Shown here piece after piece: positions 1-7,621 of a stretch of 64,000 nt of DNA. Source of the stretch: JAZPYZ01 sp045544455 (lineage in GTDB: Bacteria; Bacillota; Clostridia; Oscillospirales; Acutalibacteraceae); the NCBI GenBank assembly GCA_045544455.1, contig JAZPYZ010000003.1:1-64000 (forward strand), read 5' to 3'. Below the pieces are notes generated by a model, which had not been told where the DNA came from, searched no databases, and saw only the letters and a program-made list of their open reading frames with translations. A program made the translations under genes and the position numbers. Numbering within the stretch: the first letter of the stretch is position 1; each line of letters begins with the position of its first letter.

Positions 1-103
1 AAACGACCTCCAAAGTCTGCGAGAGAAACGAGCAAGAGTTTGGGAGAAAGCCCCGGTGGGGCTTTCGATAGCCGGAGAAGAGAATCCCTTCGGGCGCACC
101 AAT
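1..103 (+). other. Left-edge structured stretch, identity unknown
   Basis: No ORF with a ribosome site lies here. A perfect 9-bp stem (46-54 with 58-66, loop ggt) is visible, then a weaker gaag/cttc stem and gggcgcacca. The stretch runs straight into a strong terminator, so it may be the 3' end of a non-coding RNA or a leader cut by the window edge. I tested it against tRNA, tmRNA, SRP and RNase P ends from memory and none fit convincingly. Confidence 0.3.
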
Positions 104-136
104 AAAACAGACGGTCAAACGACCGTCTGTTTTTAT
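104..136 (+). terminator. Rho-independent terminator
   Basis: A 10-bp perfect stem (107-116 with 121-130, loop aaac) is followed by TTTTATTTTA. It ends whatever transcript enters from the left edge. The sequence is almost the same as the terminator after the branching enzyme at 2990-3022. Confidence 0.85.
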
Positions 137-184
137 TTTAAGCACCGGAAAAGCCAATATTTTGCTCACTCAACCAACGGTGTG

Positions 185-213
185 TAGACACATACATCAA
201 AATCGGGTATACT
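185..213 (+). promoter_or_regulatory. Sigma-A promoter of the XRE regulator
   Basis: TAGACA at 185-190, a 17-bp spacer and TATACT at 208-213, with the start codon 23 bases further on. Confidence 0.6.
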
Positions 214-235
214 GAATGTGAAAGGAGGCCGTTGC

Positions 236-847
236 ATGGACCAAATCAAAATCGGCGGGTTTATTGCCCGGTGTCGAAAACAGAACAACCTGACGCAAAT
301 GCAATTAGCCGACATGTTGCATATCACCGACAGGGCGGTATCCAAATGGGAAAACGGAAAAGCGATGCCCAATTCGTCCATCATGTTGGATTTGTGTAAG
401 GTGCTTAATATTAGTGTCAACGATTTGTTAAATGGGGAGGTCGTAACGATGAACGATCAAGAGCAACAATTAGAAAACGTGTTATTGGAAATGGTCAAAC
501 AAAAAGAACAAGCCGATAAGAAATTATTATCGCTGGAAATATTGATCGGCATCCTTTCGATGATTATTCTGTTATCGTTTACCTTTGCGGCATCGTTTGT
601 GAACATGCCGGATTGGTCCAGAATCCTCCTGATTGTAACAGGCTTTGCGGTAGCGATGGTCGGTATTGTATATGCGTTGAAAATTGAACAAACCGCCGGT
701 TATTACGAATGCGCGAAGTGCCACCACCGATACGTTCCCACCTTTAACAGCGTATTATGGGCGGCACATATCAACCGAACCCGATACATGAAATGTCCGA
801 AATGCCATCAGAGATCCTGGAACAAAAAAGTCCTAACCAAAGAATAA
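236..847 (+). CDS. XRE-family regulator with two membrane segments and a zinc ribbon
   Basis: A 203-residue protein with three parts. Residues about 6-60 form a Cro/C1-type helix-turn-helix (TDRAVSKWENGKAMP). Residues about 97-145 carry two hydrophobic helices. The C-terminus has two Cys pairs (CAKC and CPKC) that would bind zinc. The ATG at 236 has AAAGGAGG just upstream, so it is preferred over the in-frame GTG at 218. The layout suggests a membrane-tethered DNA-binding protein that could sense an envelope or metal signal; the signal is unknown. It has its own promoter and terminator, so it is monocistronic. The HTH assignment is firm and the sensing role is inference. Confidence 0.85.
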   Translation: MDQIKIGGFIARCRKQNNLTQMQLADMLHITDRAVSKWENGKAMPNSSIMLDLCKVLNISVNDLLNGEVVTMNDQEQQLENVLLEMVKQKEQADKKLLSLEILIGILSMIILLSFTFAASFVNMPDWSRILLIVTGFAVAMVGIVYALKIEQTAGYYECAKCHHRYVPTFNSVLWAAHINRTRYMKCPKCHQRSWNKKVLTKE

Positions 848-861
848 TGTGGAGTATACCG

Positions 862-906
862 AAAAACCATCTCACACGCTTGCGTTGTTTGAGATGGTTT
901 TTTATA
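862..906 (+). terminator. Terminator after the XRE regulator
   Basis: Stem aaaccatctca / tgagatggttt with a loop of about 15 bases, followed by a T run, 15 bases after the stop codon. Confidence 0.8.
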
Positions 907-920
907 TCTGAAATTTTATA

Positions 921-950
921 TTGCTATTTATTACCGGACTTTGCTATAAT
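921..950 (+). promoter_or_regulatory. Promoter of the branching enzyme gene
   Basis: TTGCTA at 921-926, an 18-bp spacer and TATAAT at 945-950. A second TATAAT overlaps at 951-956. The ribosome site GGGGGG precedes the ATG at 979. Confidence 0.5.
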
Positions 951-978
951 TATAATATAAAGGAATGGGGGGACAGAC

Positions 979-2979
979 ATGGCCGTGACCATCAAGAACC
1001 GGATTATCGATATCGATCCGTATTTGACACCGTTTGAAAACGATATTGATCTGCGTATCAAACTGTTTCAAACGAAAAAGAAAGAATTGCTTGGCCGCGG
1101 TACCCGTCTGTCTTCGTTTGCCAACGGGCATCATTATTTTGGGTTTCACCGCACGCGTACCGGTTGGGTGTATCGCGAATGGGCGCCGGCGGCCGATGCC
1201 ATGTATCTCACCGGTGACTTTAACGGATGGGATATCGAAAGTTGCCCGATGACCAAACTCGCCAACGGCGTGTTTGAGGTGCATCTCAAAGGCAAACACG
1301 CCTTGCGCACCGGCCAAAAGGTACAAGCGATCGTTGTCAGTTCCGGTCGCGTGTTGCGTCGTATTCCGTTGTATGCAACACGCGTGGTGCAAGATCCTAA
1401 CACCTATTTGTGGTGTGCCGAATTGGAAGATAATGGTGCGTTCCCGTGGACCGATAAAGGGTTTTCGCCGGCGAAAACGCCGTTTATTTACGAATGTCAT
1501 ATCGGTATGGCACAAGAACAAGGTGCCGTCGGCACCTACCGTGAATTCACCGAGAACGTGTTACCGCGCGTTAAAGCGCTCGGATATAACACCATCCAAA
1601 TCATGGCGATTATGGAGCACCCTTACTACGGTTCGTTTGGGTATCAGGTGTCTAACTTTTTCGCCGCTTCGTCGCGGTTTGGCCCGAGTCGAGATCTAAA
1701 ACATCTGATCAATACCGCCCACCAAATGGGGATTGCTGTCCTGCTCGACGTGGTACATTCCCACGCCGTGAGCAACACCAACGAAGGGCTTAACGAATTT
1801 GACGGCACGGTATATCAGTTCTTCCACGAAGGTGACCGCGGCAACCACTCGGCGTGGGGAACCAAACTGTTTAACTACGGTAAAAACGAAGTGTTACACT
1901 TTTTGTTATCGAACTTGAAATATTGGATGGAAGAATTCCATTTCGATGGATTCCGGTTCGATGGCGTGACCTCGATGTTGTATCACGATCACGGTTTGGG
2001 CAGCGCTTTCACCAACTATACCATGTATTTCTCGATGAACACCGATACCGAAGCGGTTACGTATCTGCAACTGGCGAATGCGTTGATTCACGAGATCAAC
2101 CCGAACGCCATCACCGTGGCCGAAGACATGTCCGGCATGCCGGGCATGTGTATTCCGATTAAAGACGGTGGGATCGGGTTTGACTATCGGTTATCGATGG
2201 GTGTGCCGGACTTGTGGATCAAGTATTTGAAAGAATATACCGACGATACCTGGGACATCGGCAAACTGTGGTACGAACTGACCAGTCGGCGCGCCGGCGA
2301 AAAGAATATCGGGTATTGTGAATCGCACGACCAAGCGTTGGTGGGGGATAAAACCATCATGTTTCGCCTGTGCGACGCCGATATGTATACCCATATGAGT
2401 AAACTGGTCGGCGGCAGCGTCGTCATCGATCGCGGTATTGCGTTACATAAAATGATTCGGTTGATCACGGCCTCGCTAGCCGGCGAAGGATACCTTAACT
2501 TTATGGGGAACGAATTCGGCCATCCCGAATGGATTGATTTCCCACGTGAAGGCAACGGTTGGAGTTACCATTATTGCCGCCGTCAATGGAGTTTGGTGGA
2601 TGATCCTAATCTGCGCTATGGGCAACTCGGCGCGTTTGACCAAGCAATGATCCGGTTGTTGCAAGAGCACAATCTGCTGAACATGCCGGCCGAAAACCGT
2701 TGGATGCATCAAGACGATAAGATCTTGATCTATACCAAAGGCGATACCGTGTTTATCTTCAATTTCCACCCCACCAAATCGTTCGAAGGATACTTTGTGC
2801 CGGTCGGACAGGAAGGAACGTATAAGGTGATCTTGTCGTCCGATGATGCGGCGTTTGGCGGCTTTGATCGTGTGGATACCACCCAAACGTATCAAACCTT
2901 CAAAACCCCGATCGATTGGGTTGGGTTTCCGTGTTATCTCCCCAGCCGCAGCGCCATCGTGCTCAAACGCGAAGGTTAG
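979..2979 (+). CDS. glgB: 1,4-alpha-glucan branching enzyme, eukaryotic-like type
   Basis: A 666-residue cytoplasmic enzyme that introduces alpha-1,6 branches into glycogen by cutting and transferring alpha-1,4 chains. An N-terminal CBM48-type domain (about 55-150) is followed by a GH13 alpha-amylase barrel. GH13 regions are visible: DVVHSH (about 258-263), FRFDG with nucleophile Asp328, AEDMSG with acid/base Glu382, and ESHDQ with His450-Asp451. The C-terminal beta domain is complete. The HHYFGFHRT and REWAP pattern resembles the GBE1/starch-branching group more than E. coli GlgB. It stands alone, with its own promoter and terminator and no glgC or glgA nearby. GH13 branching activity is very likely; the phylogenetic subtype is from memory of the family. 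Confidence 0.92.
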   Translation: MAVTIKNRIIDIDPYLTPFENDIDLRIKLFQTKKKELLGRGTRLSSFANGHHYFGFHRTRTGWVYREWAPAADAMYLTGDFNGWDIESCPMTKLANGVFEVHLKGKHALRTGQKVQAIVVSSGRVLRRIPLYATRVVQDPNTYLWCAELEDNGAFPWTDKGFSPAKTPFIYECHIGMAQEQGAVGTYREFTENVLPRVKALGYNTIQIMAIMEHPYYGSFGYQVSNFFAASSRFGPSRDLKHLINTAHQMGIAVLLDVVHSHAVSNTNEGLNEFDGTVYQFFHEGDRGNHSAWGTKLFNYGKNEVLHFLLSNLKYWMEEFHFDGFRFDGVTSMLYHDHGLGSAFTNYTMYFSMNTDTEAVTYLQLANALIHEINPNAITVAEDMSGMPGMCIPIKDGGIGFDYRLSMGVPDLWIKYLKEYTDDTWDIGKLWYELTSRRAGEKNIGYCESHDQALVGDKTIMFRLCDADMYTHMSKLVGGSVVIDRGIALHKMIRLITASLAGEGYLNFMGNEFGHPEWIDFPREGNGWSYHYCRRQWSLVDDPNLRYGQLGAFDQAMIRLLQEHNLLNMPAENRWMHQDDKILIYTKGDTVFIFNFHPTKSFEGYFVPVGQEGTYKVILSSDDAAFGGFDRVDTTQTYQTFKTPIDWVGFPCYLPSRSAIVLKREG

Positions 2980-2989
2980 ATTATGGTCA

Positions 2990-3022
2990 AAACAGGCGGT
3001 CAGACGACCGTCTGTTTTTTAT
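2990..3022 (+). terminator. Terminator after glgB
   Basis: 10-bp stem (2992-3001 with 3006-3015, one G-T pair, loop agac) and six T. It differs from the 104-136 terminator at only two bases in the stem-loop. Confidence 0.85.
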
Positions 3023-3084
3023 CCGTACGTATAAACAAATTCTAACAAAAATATGAATTTTTTGGAAAATTGCATTTCGAAGGG

Positions 3085-3114
3085 ATGACAAAAACGCCGA
3101 CGTTGGGGTATAAT
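3085..3114 (+). promoter_or_regulatory. Promoter of the VTC-DUF4956-lipoprotein operon
   Basis: ATGACA at 3085-3090 (5 of 6 with TTGACA), an 18-bp spacer and TATAAT at 3109-3114. GAGAGGTG then precedes the GTG start at 3144. Confidence 0.6.
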
Positions 3115-3143
3115 GAACGCGGTTGAAAGAGAGGTGACGGATC

Positions 3144-3866
3144 GTGGCGTTTCAAACCGTATTTAAACGGTATGAGTTGAAATACAAACTTACCGTGGCG
3201 CAAAAACAACGGGTTTTGGCCGCGATGGCACCGTATATGGTACCGGATACCTACGGACGAACGACCATTCGCAATCTATATTTCGACACCGATACCTATC
3301 GCTTGATTCGCCGTTCGATCGAAAAGCCAACCTTGTTCAAAGAAAAATTGCGGATCCGCAGTTATGCCAAGGCTTTACCGGACAGTACCGTATTTGTGGA
3401 GTTGAAACGCAAATACCGTTCGGTCGTGTATAAACGCCGCATAGCGTTACCGTATACCGAAGCGATGGATTGGGTTACCGGCCGGCAACATTGCGGGCTC
3501 GACACCCAAATCGTGCGCGAGATCGATTATTTTCTCGGTTACTACGAAACGTTACATCCTACCGTCTTTTTATCTTACGAGCGCGAAGCGTACTATGCCA
3601 AAGACGGATCGGATTTTCGCGTTACCTTTGACGACCGAATCCTAAGCCGACAGGCCGATCTGTCGTTGACGGAGGAAGTGGGCGGTGACGCATTGCTCGA
3701 CGACGAATGGGTGTTGATGGAGATTAAATGTTCCGGAGGAATCCCCCTTTGGATGGCGCACTTGTTATCCGAAGAACGTCTTTTCAAAACCCCGTTTTCC
3801 AAATACGGCACCGCGTATAAAAACTTGATTTTCCCGAATCATAAGGAGGAATACATCCATGGATAA
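3144..3866 (+). CDS. VTC-domain polyphosphate polymerase
   Basis: A 240-residue soluble VTC/triphosphate-tunnel protein, the family of the yeast VTC4 catalytic core that makes polyphosphate from nucleoside triphosphate. Basic and acidic tunnel strands are visible: FKRYELKY near the N-terminus, RNLYFDT, EKLRIRSY, FVELKRKY, VYKRR and a late MEIKCSGGIP. It starts at GTG after GAGAGGTGA and is the first gene of a three-gene operon. Its end overlaps the DUF4956 gene by 8 bases, which suggests coupled translation and a shared complex at the membrane. The family call is strong. The substrate and whether it makes polyphosphate here are inference. Confidence 0.85.
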   Translation: MAFQTVFKRYELKYKLTVAQKQRVLAAMAPYMVPDTYGRTTIRNLYFDTDTYRLIRRSIEKPTLFKEKLRIRSYAKALPDSTVFVELKRKYRSVVYKRRIALPYTEAMDWVTGRQHCGLDTQIVREIDYFLGYYETLHPTVFLSYEREAYYAKDGSDFRVTFDDRILSRQADLSLTEEVGGDALLDDEWVLMEIKCSGGIPLWMAHLLSEERLFKTPFSKYGTAYKNLIFPNHKEEYIHG

Positions 3867-4551
3867 ACTGTTTCAAGGCTTATTTGATACCGATCTCACG
3901 TCGGTCATCAGCGTTTCAGACTTTTTGTTATGCATCGCCGTCTCGCTCGTTATCGGGTTGTTGATGGCGGCCGGCTACATGTACCGCACGCGGTACACCA
4001 AAAGTTTTGTTGTCACGTTAGCGTTATTACCGGCGGTGGTGTGTGTGGTCATCATGATGGTCAACGGCAACGTCGGCACCGGTGTGGCGGTCGCCGGCGC
4101 ATTTTCGCTGGTGCGGTTCCGTTCGGTACCCGGCACGGCCAAAGAGATCGGCACCTTGTTTTTAGCCATGGGTGCCGGTTTGATCGCCGGTATGGGGTAT
4201 CTCGCGTTTGCGGTACTCTTTGCGGTGGTGATGTGTCTGGTGTTTATGATATACAATCGGTTGGATTTTGGCTCGACTAAAAATGCCTCATTGTATAAAA
4301 GCATTCGCATCACCATTCCGGAAGATCTGGATTATTCCACCGTGTTCGAAGAGGTGTTTTCGGAATACGCCACTCGTTACGAACTGGTACAGGTTAAAAC
4401 CACTAACCTGGGCAGTATGTTTCGGTTAACCTATGACGTGGTACTCAAATCGGCCGATATCGAAAAAGAATTTATCGACAAATTGCGTTGCCGGAACGGC
4501 AATCTTGAAATTACGGTTTCGAAACAGTCCACCGTCAACGCAGAATTGTAA
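3859..4551 (+). CDS. DUF4956 membrane protein
   Basis: A 230-residue protein with three to four hydrophobic helices in the first 135 residues (including IAVSLVIGLLMAAGY and LLPAVVCVVIMM) and a cytosolic C-terminal alpha/beta domain of about 95 residues. The central SLVRFRSVPGTAKEIG segment is typical of DUF4956. The family often lies beside VTC-domain polymerases in Gram-positive bacteria. By analogy with the yeast VTC complex it may anchor the polymerase or move polyphosphate across the membrane, but that is inference; the family has no settled function. The ATG lies inside the 3' end of the upstream gene, with AAGGAGG before it. Confidence 0.82.
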   Translation: MDKLFQGLFDTDLTSVISVSDFLLCIAVSLVIGLLMAAGYMYRTRYTKSFVVTLALLPAVVCVVIMMVNGNVGTGVAVAGAFSLVRFRSVPGTAKEIGTLFLAMGAGLIAGMGYLAFAVLFAVVMCLVFMIYNRLDFGSTKNASLYKSIRITIPEDLDYSTVFEEVFSEYATRYELVQVKTTNLGSMFRLTYDVVLKSADIEKEFIDKLRCRNGNLEITVSKQSTVNAEL

Positions 4552-4582
4552 TCGTTATGTTTATACGAAGGAGTTTTCTGGC

Positions 4583-6304
4583 ATGAAACGATATGGACTG
4601 GTTGTCCTGTGCGCCGCCTTGCTGGTATTAGCATGCAGCGGTTGCGCGAAACAAAACGGCGATGCCGGCGATACGTCGGGGATGGAGTTCGGGTTTGAGG
4701 AAGAGGATATCCGCACCGACATCACCCCGCAAGACGGCCGGGCGATTGATTTGTCCGACACCGATCTTACCGGTGGTGATAAGAATATGCGCATCACTTC
4801 AGGTGGCGCGTATACCTTGACCGGCACCAAAACCGATTGTATGCTCATAGTCGATGCGCCGGATGAGAACGTGCAACTGATTTTAAACGGCATCACCATT
4901 GATAACGCCAACGGCCCGGCCGTTTACATAAAAGAGGCCGGCCACGTCACCATTACGCTCGCCGACGGTACGGCCAACACCTTGCGTGACGGCGCATCGT
5001 ATACCGTCACCGATGAGGATAGCACGTTGGATGCGGCGATATTTAGCCGCGCCGACCTCACGATTAACGGGACCGGCACGCTAAACGTGACCGGACGTTA
5101 CAAACATGGTGTGGTGTCGAAAGACGACCTGATCATTTCGTCCGGTACTTTGGATATTACCGCCAACAACGTCGGGTTAGACGGGAAAGATTGTGTTAAG
5201 ATCAACGCCGGGAATATCACCATCGATGCCGGTAGTGACGGGATTCGCGCATCGAATGAGGAAGATACCACCCGCGGATACGTATATCTTAACGGTGGGG
5301 CATTTACCGTCCGTGCCGGCAACGACGGCATCCAGGCGGCGACGGTGGTCAAGATCGACAACGCCACGCTGGATATCACCGCCGGCGGTGGTGGTGAAAC
5401 CTCTTCGATGATCGATACCACCGAATCGTACAAAGGGATCAAAGCCGGCTCGGATATTGCCGTTTCGGGCGGCTGTTTCACCATTTCATCTCAGGACGAT
5501 AGTCTGCATTCCAATGGAACCATCACGATGGAAGGCGGTGCGTATACGTTGACGTCGGGGGACGATGGGGTTCATGCCGATACCGATCTCGCGATTTCCG
5601 GAGACGATACGAAACTTACCGTCACACGCAGTTACGAGGGGTTGGAAGCCAGTTCGGTGGTGATTGCCGGTGGTACGGTTTCGCTTACCGCGTCGGATGA
5701 CGGGATCAATGCGGCCGGCGGTAACGATAGTTCGGCGATAGGTGGTCGGCCCGGTCAAGGGCAGTTTACGGCTTCCACCGGCAAGGTGGTAATTGCCGGC
5801 GGAACGATCTATATCAACGCGTCTGGCGATGCCATCGACTCCAACGGAACGCTGCAGATTACCGGCGGCGATATCACCGTGTCAGGTGCCAATCAGGGCG
5901 ACACCGCGATTTTGGATTTCGATACCACCGGTGAGATTTCCGGCGGCACCTTTGTCGGGACCGGCGCGGCCGGCATGGTGCAGAATTTCAGTAGTTCGTC
6001 CACCCAAGGGGTTATCATGGTTCAGGCCGGCGGTCAAGCCGGTACGCAGATTATTCTGACGGATGAAAGCGGTAAGACGATACTCACGCATACGGCAGAT
6101 CAGGCGTTTTCTTGCGTGATCCTCAGTCATGCCGATATACAACAAGGCGAAACTTACACCTTTTCCGTCGGCTCGTCCGAAACCTCCATCACCATGACCG
6201 GTACCGTCTACGGCGGCAGCGGCGGTATGGGTGGCATGGGCGGCTTCGGTGGCGGAATGGGCGGTAGCTTCGGTGGTGGAAACCGCCCCGGCGACCGACG
6301 GTAA
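4583..6304 (+). CDS. Carbohydrate-binding lipoprotein, Cthe_2159-like beta-helix
   Basis: A 573-residue protein with an N-terminal lipoprotein signal (hydrophobic stretch, then ACSGC near residue 20). The body is built of repeated short strands rich in GG, DG and N (for example GNDGIQAATVVKI and SGDDGVHADTDLAI), the pattern of the right-handed beta-helix of Cthe_2159, which binds acidic polysaccharide and calcium. The last 30 residues are almost only Gly, Met and Phe. ATG 4583 has AAGGAG upstream and opens at the signal peptide. An in-frame extension to 4433 would overlap the previous gene and hide the signal. As third gene of the VTC operon it probably acts at the cell surface; its role with polyphosphate is unknown. 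Confidence 0.8.
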   Translation: MKRYGLVVLCAALLVLACSGCAKQNGDAGDTSGMEFGFEEEDIRTDITPQDGRAIDLSDTDLTGGDKNMRITSGGAYTLTGTKTDCMLIVDAPDENVQLILNGITIDNANGPAVYIKEAGHVTITLADGTANTLRDGASYTVTDEDSTLDAAIFSRADLTINGTGTLNVTGRYKHGVVSKDDLIISSGTLDITANNVGLDGKDCVKINAGNITIDAGSDGIRASNEEDTTRGYVYLNGGAFTVRAGNDGIQAATVVKIDNATLDITAGGGGETSSMIDTTESYKGIKAGSDIAVSGGCFTISSQDDSLHSNGTITMEGGAYTLTSGDDGVHADTDLAISGDDTKLTVTRSYEGLEASSVVIAGGTVSLTASDDGINAAGGNDSSAIGGRPGQGQFTASTGKVVIAGGTIYINASGDAIDSNGTLQITGGDITVSGANQGDTAILDFDTTGEISGGTFVGTGAAGMVQNFSSSSTQGVIMVQAGGQAGTQIILTDESGKTILTHTADQAFSCVILSHADIQQGETYTFSVGSSETSITMTGTVYGGSGGMGGMGGFGGGMGGSFGGGNRPGDRR

Positions 6305-6318
6305 TCATGGATACTCAA

Positions 6319-6347
6319 AAGGAACGGCCTTGTGCCGTTCCTTTTTC
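6319..6347 (+). terminator. Terminator of the VTC operon
   Basis: Stem aggaacggc / gccgttcct with loop cttgt, followed by TTTTT, directly after the operon. Confidence 0.85.
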
Positions 6348-6350
6348 TCG

Positions 6351-6379
6351 TTGCAAATCGACAAACCTTATGATATGCT
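6351..6379 (+). promoter_or_regulatory. Promoter of the SIS-remnant gene
   Basis: TTGCAA at 6351-6356, a 17-bp spacer and TATGCT at 6374-6379. AGAGG precedes the ATG at 6405. Confidence 0.5.
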
Positions 6380-6404
6380 GTAAGGCGAAAAGAGGTTGAT
6401 ACGT

Positions 6405-6638
6405 ATGTATATAGATCAATTAGTGGAACGATTGTCCGAACTCGAACCCGTGAAAGCGGCGATCGAGGAATCTACCGGCGCAATCTTGCGGATGTATGCG
6501 GATGGCGACAAACTGGCTGAGATCTGCGATATCGCGATCATCGCCCCGTCGAGTGAAACCTATCGCGTGCAGGAATATCATCTGCCGATCTACCACGCAA
6601 TCTGTGCCCAGGTCGAACACGATCTTTTCGCCGAATAA
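6405..6638 (+). pseudogene. SIS-domain sugar-phosphate isomerase (GmhA-like) with internal deletion
   Basis: A 77-residue open frame that reads as both ends of a phosphoheptose-isomerase-type SIS protein joined in frame. Residues 1-37 match the N-terminal helix (ERLSELEPVKAAIEESTGAI, ending YADGDKL). Residues 38-77 match the C-terminus (CDIAIIAPSSETYRVQEYHL, then PIYHAICAQVE). The middle of about 100 residues, including the GNGGSA phosphate loop and most active-site residues, is absent. The joint falls at GDKL, where intact proteins carry similar GGKL words on both sides, so a deletion between short repeats is plausible. Promoter and ribosome site look intact. It cannot be an active isomerase; it is either decaying or reused as a small helical protein. 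The GmhA relationship is my recognition, not a search result. Confidence 0.65.
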
Positions 6639-6700
6639 TTGGCGGCGTATCGGTTCATCCTTATGAGTAGAGCGATCGACTCAAGATAGGAGGGAATACG

Positions 6701-6889
6701 ATGCGTGTTGACATTGATCGTGATGGATGTATCAGTTGCGGTCTGTGTGCCGAAACCTGTCCCGAGGTGTTTGAAATGGCGGACGATGGATTGGCGCAGG
6801 TGAAAGAACATCCGACCGCCGTGGATATCGGTTTGGTTCGCCAAGCGGCCGACGGATGCCCGGTCGAAGTGATCGACGTGGATGAATAA
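6701..6889 (+). CDS. Small 4Fe-4S ferredoxin
   Basis: A 62-residue ferredoxin. The cluster motif C-x2-C-x2-C-x3-CP is at Cys10, 13, 16 and 20, and a further Cys53 (DGCPVEV) supplies the fourth ligand expected in single-cluster ferredoxins, leaving Cys20 free. The protein is strongly acidic, as is usual for an electron carrier. AGGAGG lies 8-9 bases before the ATG. It could take electrons from the pyruvate:ferredoxin oxidoreductase at the right end of the window, although many oxidoreductases use such carriers. It sits alone between the SIS remnant and an unknown membrane protein. Confidence 0.9.
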   Translation: MRVDIDRDGCISCGLCAETCPEVFEMADDGLAQVKEHPTAVDIGLVRQAADGCPVEVIDVDE

Positions 6890-6898
6890 AACAAAACG

Positions 6899-6935
6899 AA
6901 AAACCGGTGTTTCGGATCGAAACGCCGGTTTTTAT
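6899..6935 (+). terminator. Terminator after the ferredoxin gene
   Basis: Stem aaaaaccggtgtttc / gaaacgccggttttt (one G-T pair) with loop ggatc, then a T run. Confidence 0.85.
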
Positions 6936-6936
6936 G

Positions 6937-6966
6937 TTGCCAAAATCGGGTGAAATATGGTATAGT
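6937..6966 (+). promoter_or_regulatory. Promoter of the acidic-tail membrane protein
   Basis: TTGCCA at 6937-6942, an 18-bp spacer and TATAGT at 6961-6966; AAGGAGG follows before the ATG at 6996. Confidence 0.55.
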
Positions 6967-6995
6967 AACAGTAGATACTTTAAGGAGGCGTCTTT

Positions 6996-7610
6996 ATGGA
7001 AACAGGCAATACGACTTCTATGACAAATACGACAACCGTTAATGCGGCGTATACGGTACCGACGCAAACACCGCCTCAAACGCCAGCAACCGAACAACCG
7101 ACCTCGGTAGTCGGGTTTTGGACGTACGTCGGACTGTTGGTGTTGTTTGCTGTGCCGGTTGTCGGCTTGATCTGCAACATCGTGTTCGCATGTGGTGTAT
7201 TAAAACAACCCAACATCACCAACTTGTCGCGTGCCTATTTGGCCATTCAGTTGGTGGGCGTGTTGTTGGTAGTGATGCTTAGCGTGGCGTTGATTGTGCC
7301 GTTGGTGCAGATAGTTACCGGTATCGCGACGGAACTCAATGCGTTAACGCCTGAGATATCCGACTATACGGAACAGTTTGAACGCGGCGAACTGACCGAA
7401 GATCAACTGATCGAATTGCTGATCCCGTATGTGCAGGGGATACTGGAACGGGAACTCGGCCAAGAATTGACCGAAGAAGAGGTTGAGGAATTTTTGGAAG
7501 AGTATATCCGCAACGGATACGATGAGGATGAATGGAACCGTTTCGACGACGATGCTCACGATTGGTTGGTCAATAGCGGTCAGGGCGATTGGGCCGACGC
7601 CGTAGCCTGA
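6996..7610 (+). CDS. Membrane protein of unknown function with acidic tail
   Basis: I do not recognise this 204-residue protein. It has a Thr/Pro-rich N-terminus of about 38 residues and a first helix (GFWTYVGLLVLFAVPVVGL). A short loop containing CGVLKQPNITNLSRAYLA leads to a second helix (about 85-110), and the last about 90 residues are strongly acidic and helical (repeated LTEE and EEVEEFLEEY). The first half resembles small membrane proteins with a conserved NxxNLSRA-type loop. AAGGAGG precedes the ATG. It is followed after 11 bases by the DUF4380 gene, so the two may be cotranscribed. No function is assigned. Confidence 0.75.
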   Translation: METGNTTSMTNTTTVNAAYTVPTQTPPQTPATEQPTSVVGFWTYVGLLVLFAVPVVGLICNIVFACGVLKQPNITNLSRAYLAIQLVGVLLVVMLSVALIVPLVQIVTGIATELNALTPEISDYTEQFERGELTEDQLIELLIPYVQGILERELGQELTEEEVEEFLEEYIRNGYDEDEWNRFDDDAHDWLVNSGQGDWADAVA

Positions 7611-7621
7611 GGGAGTCGACT

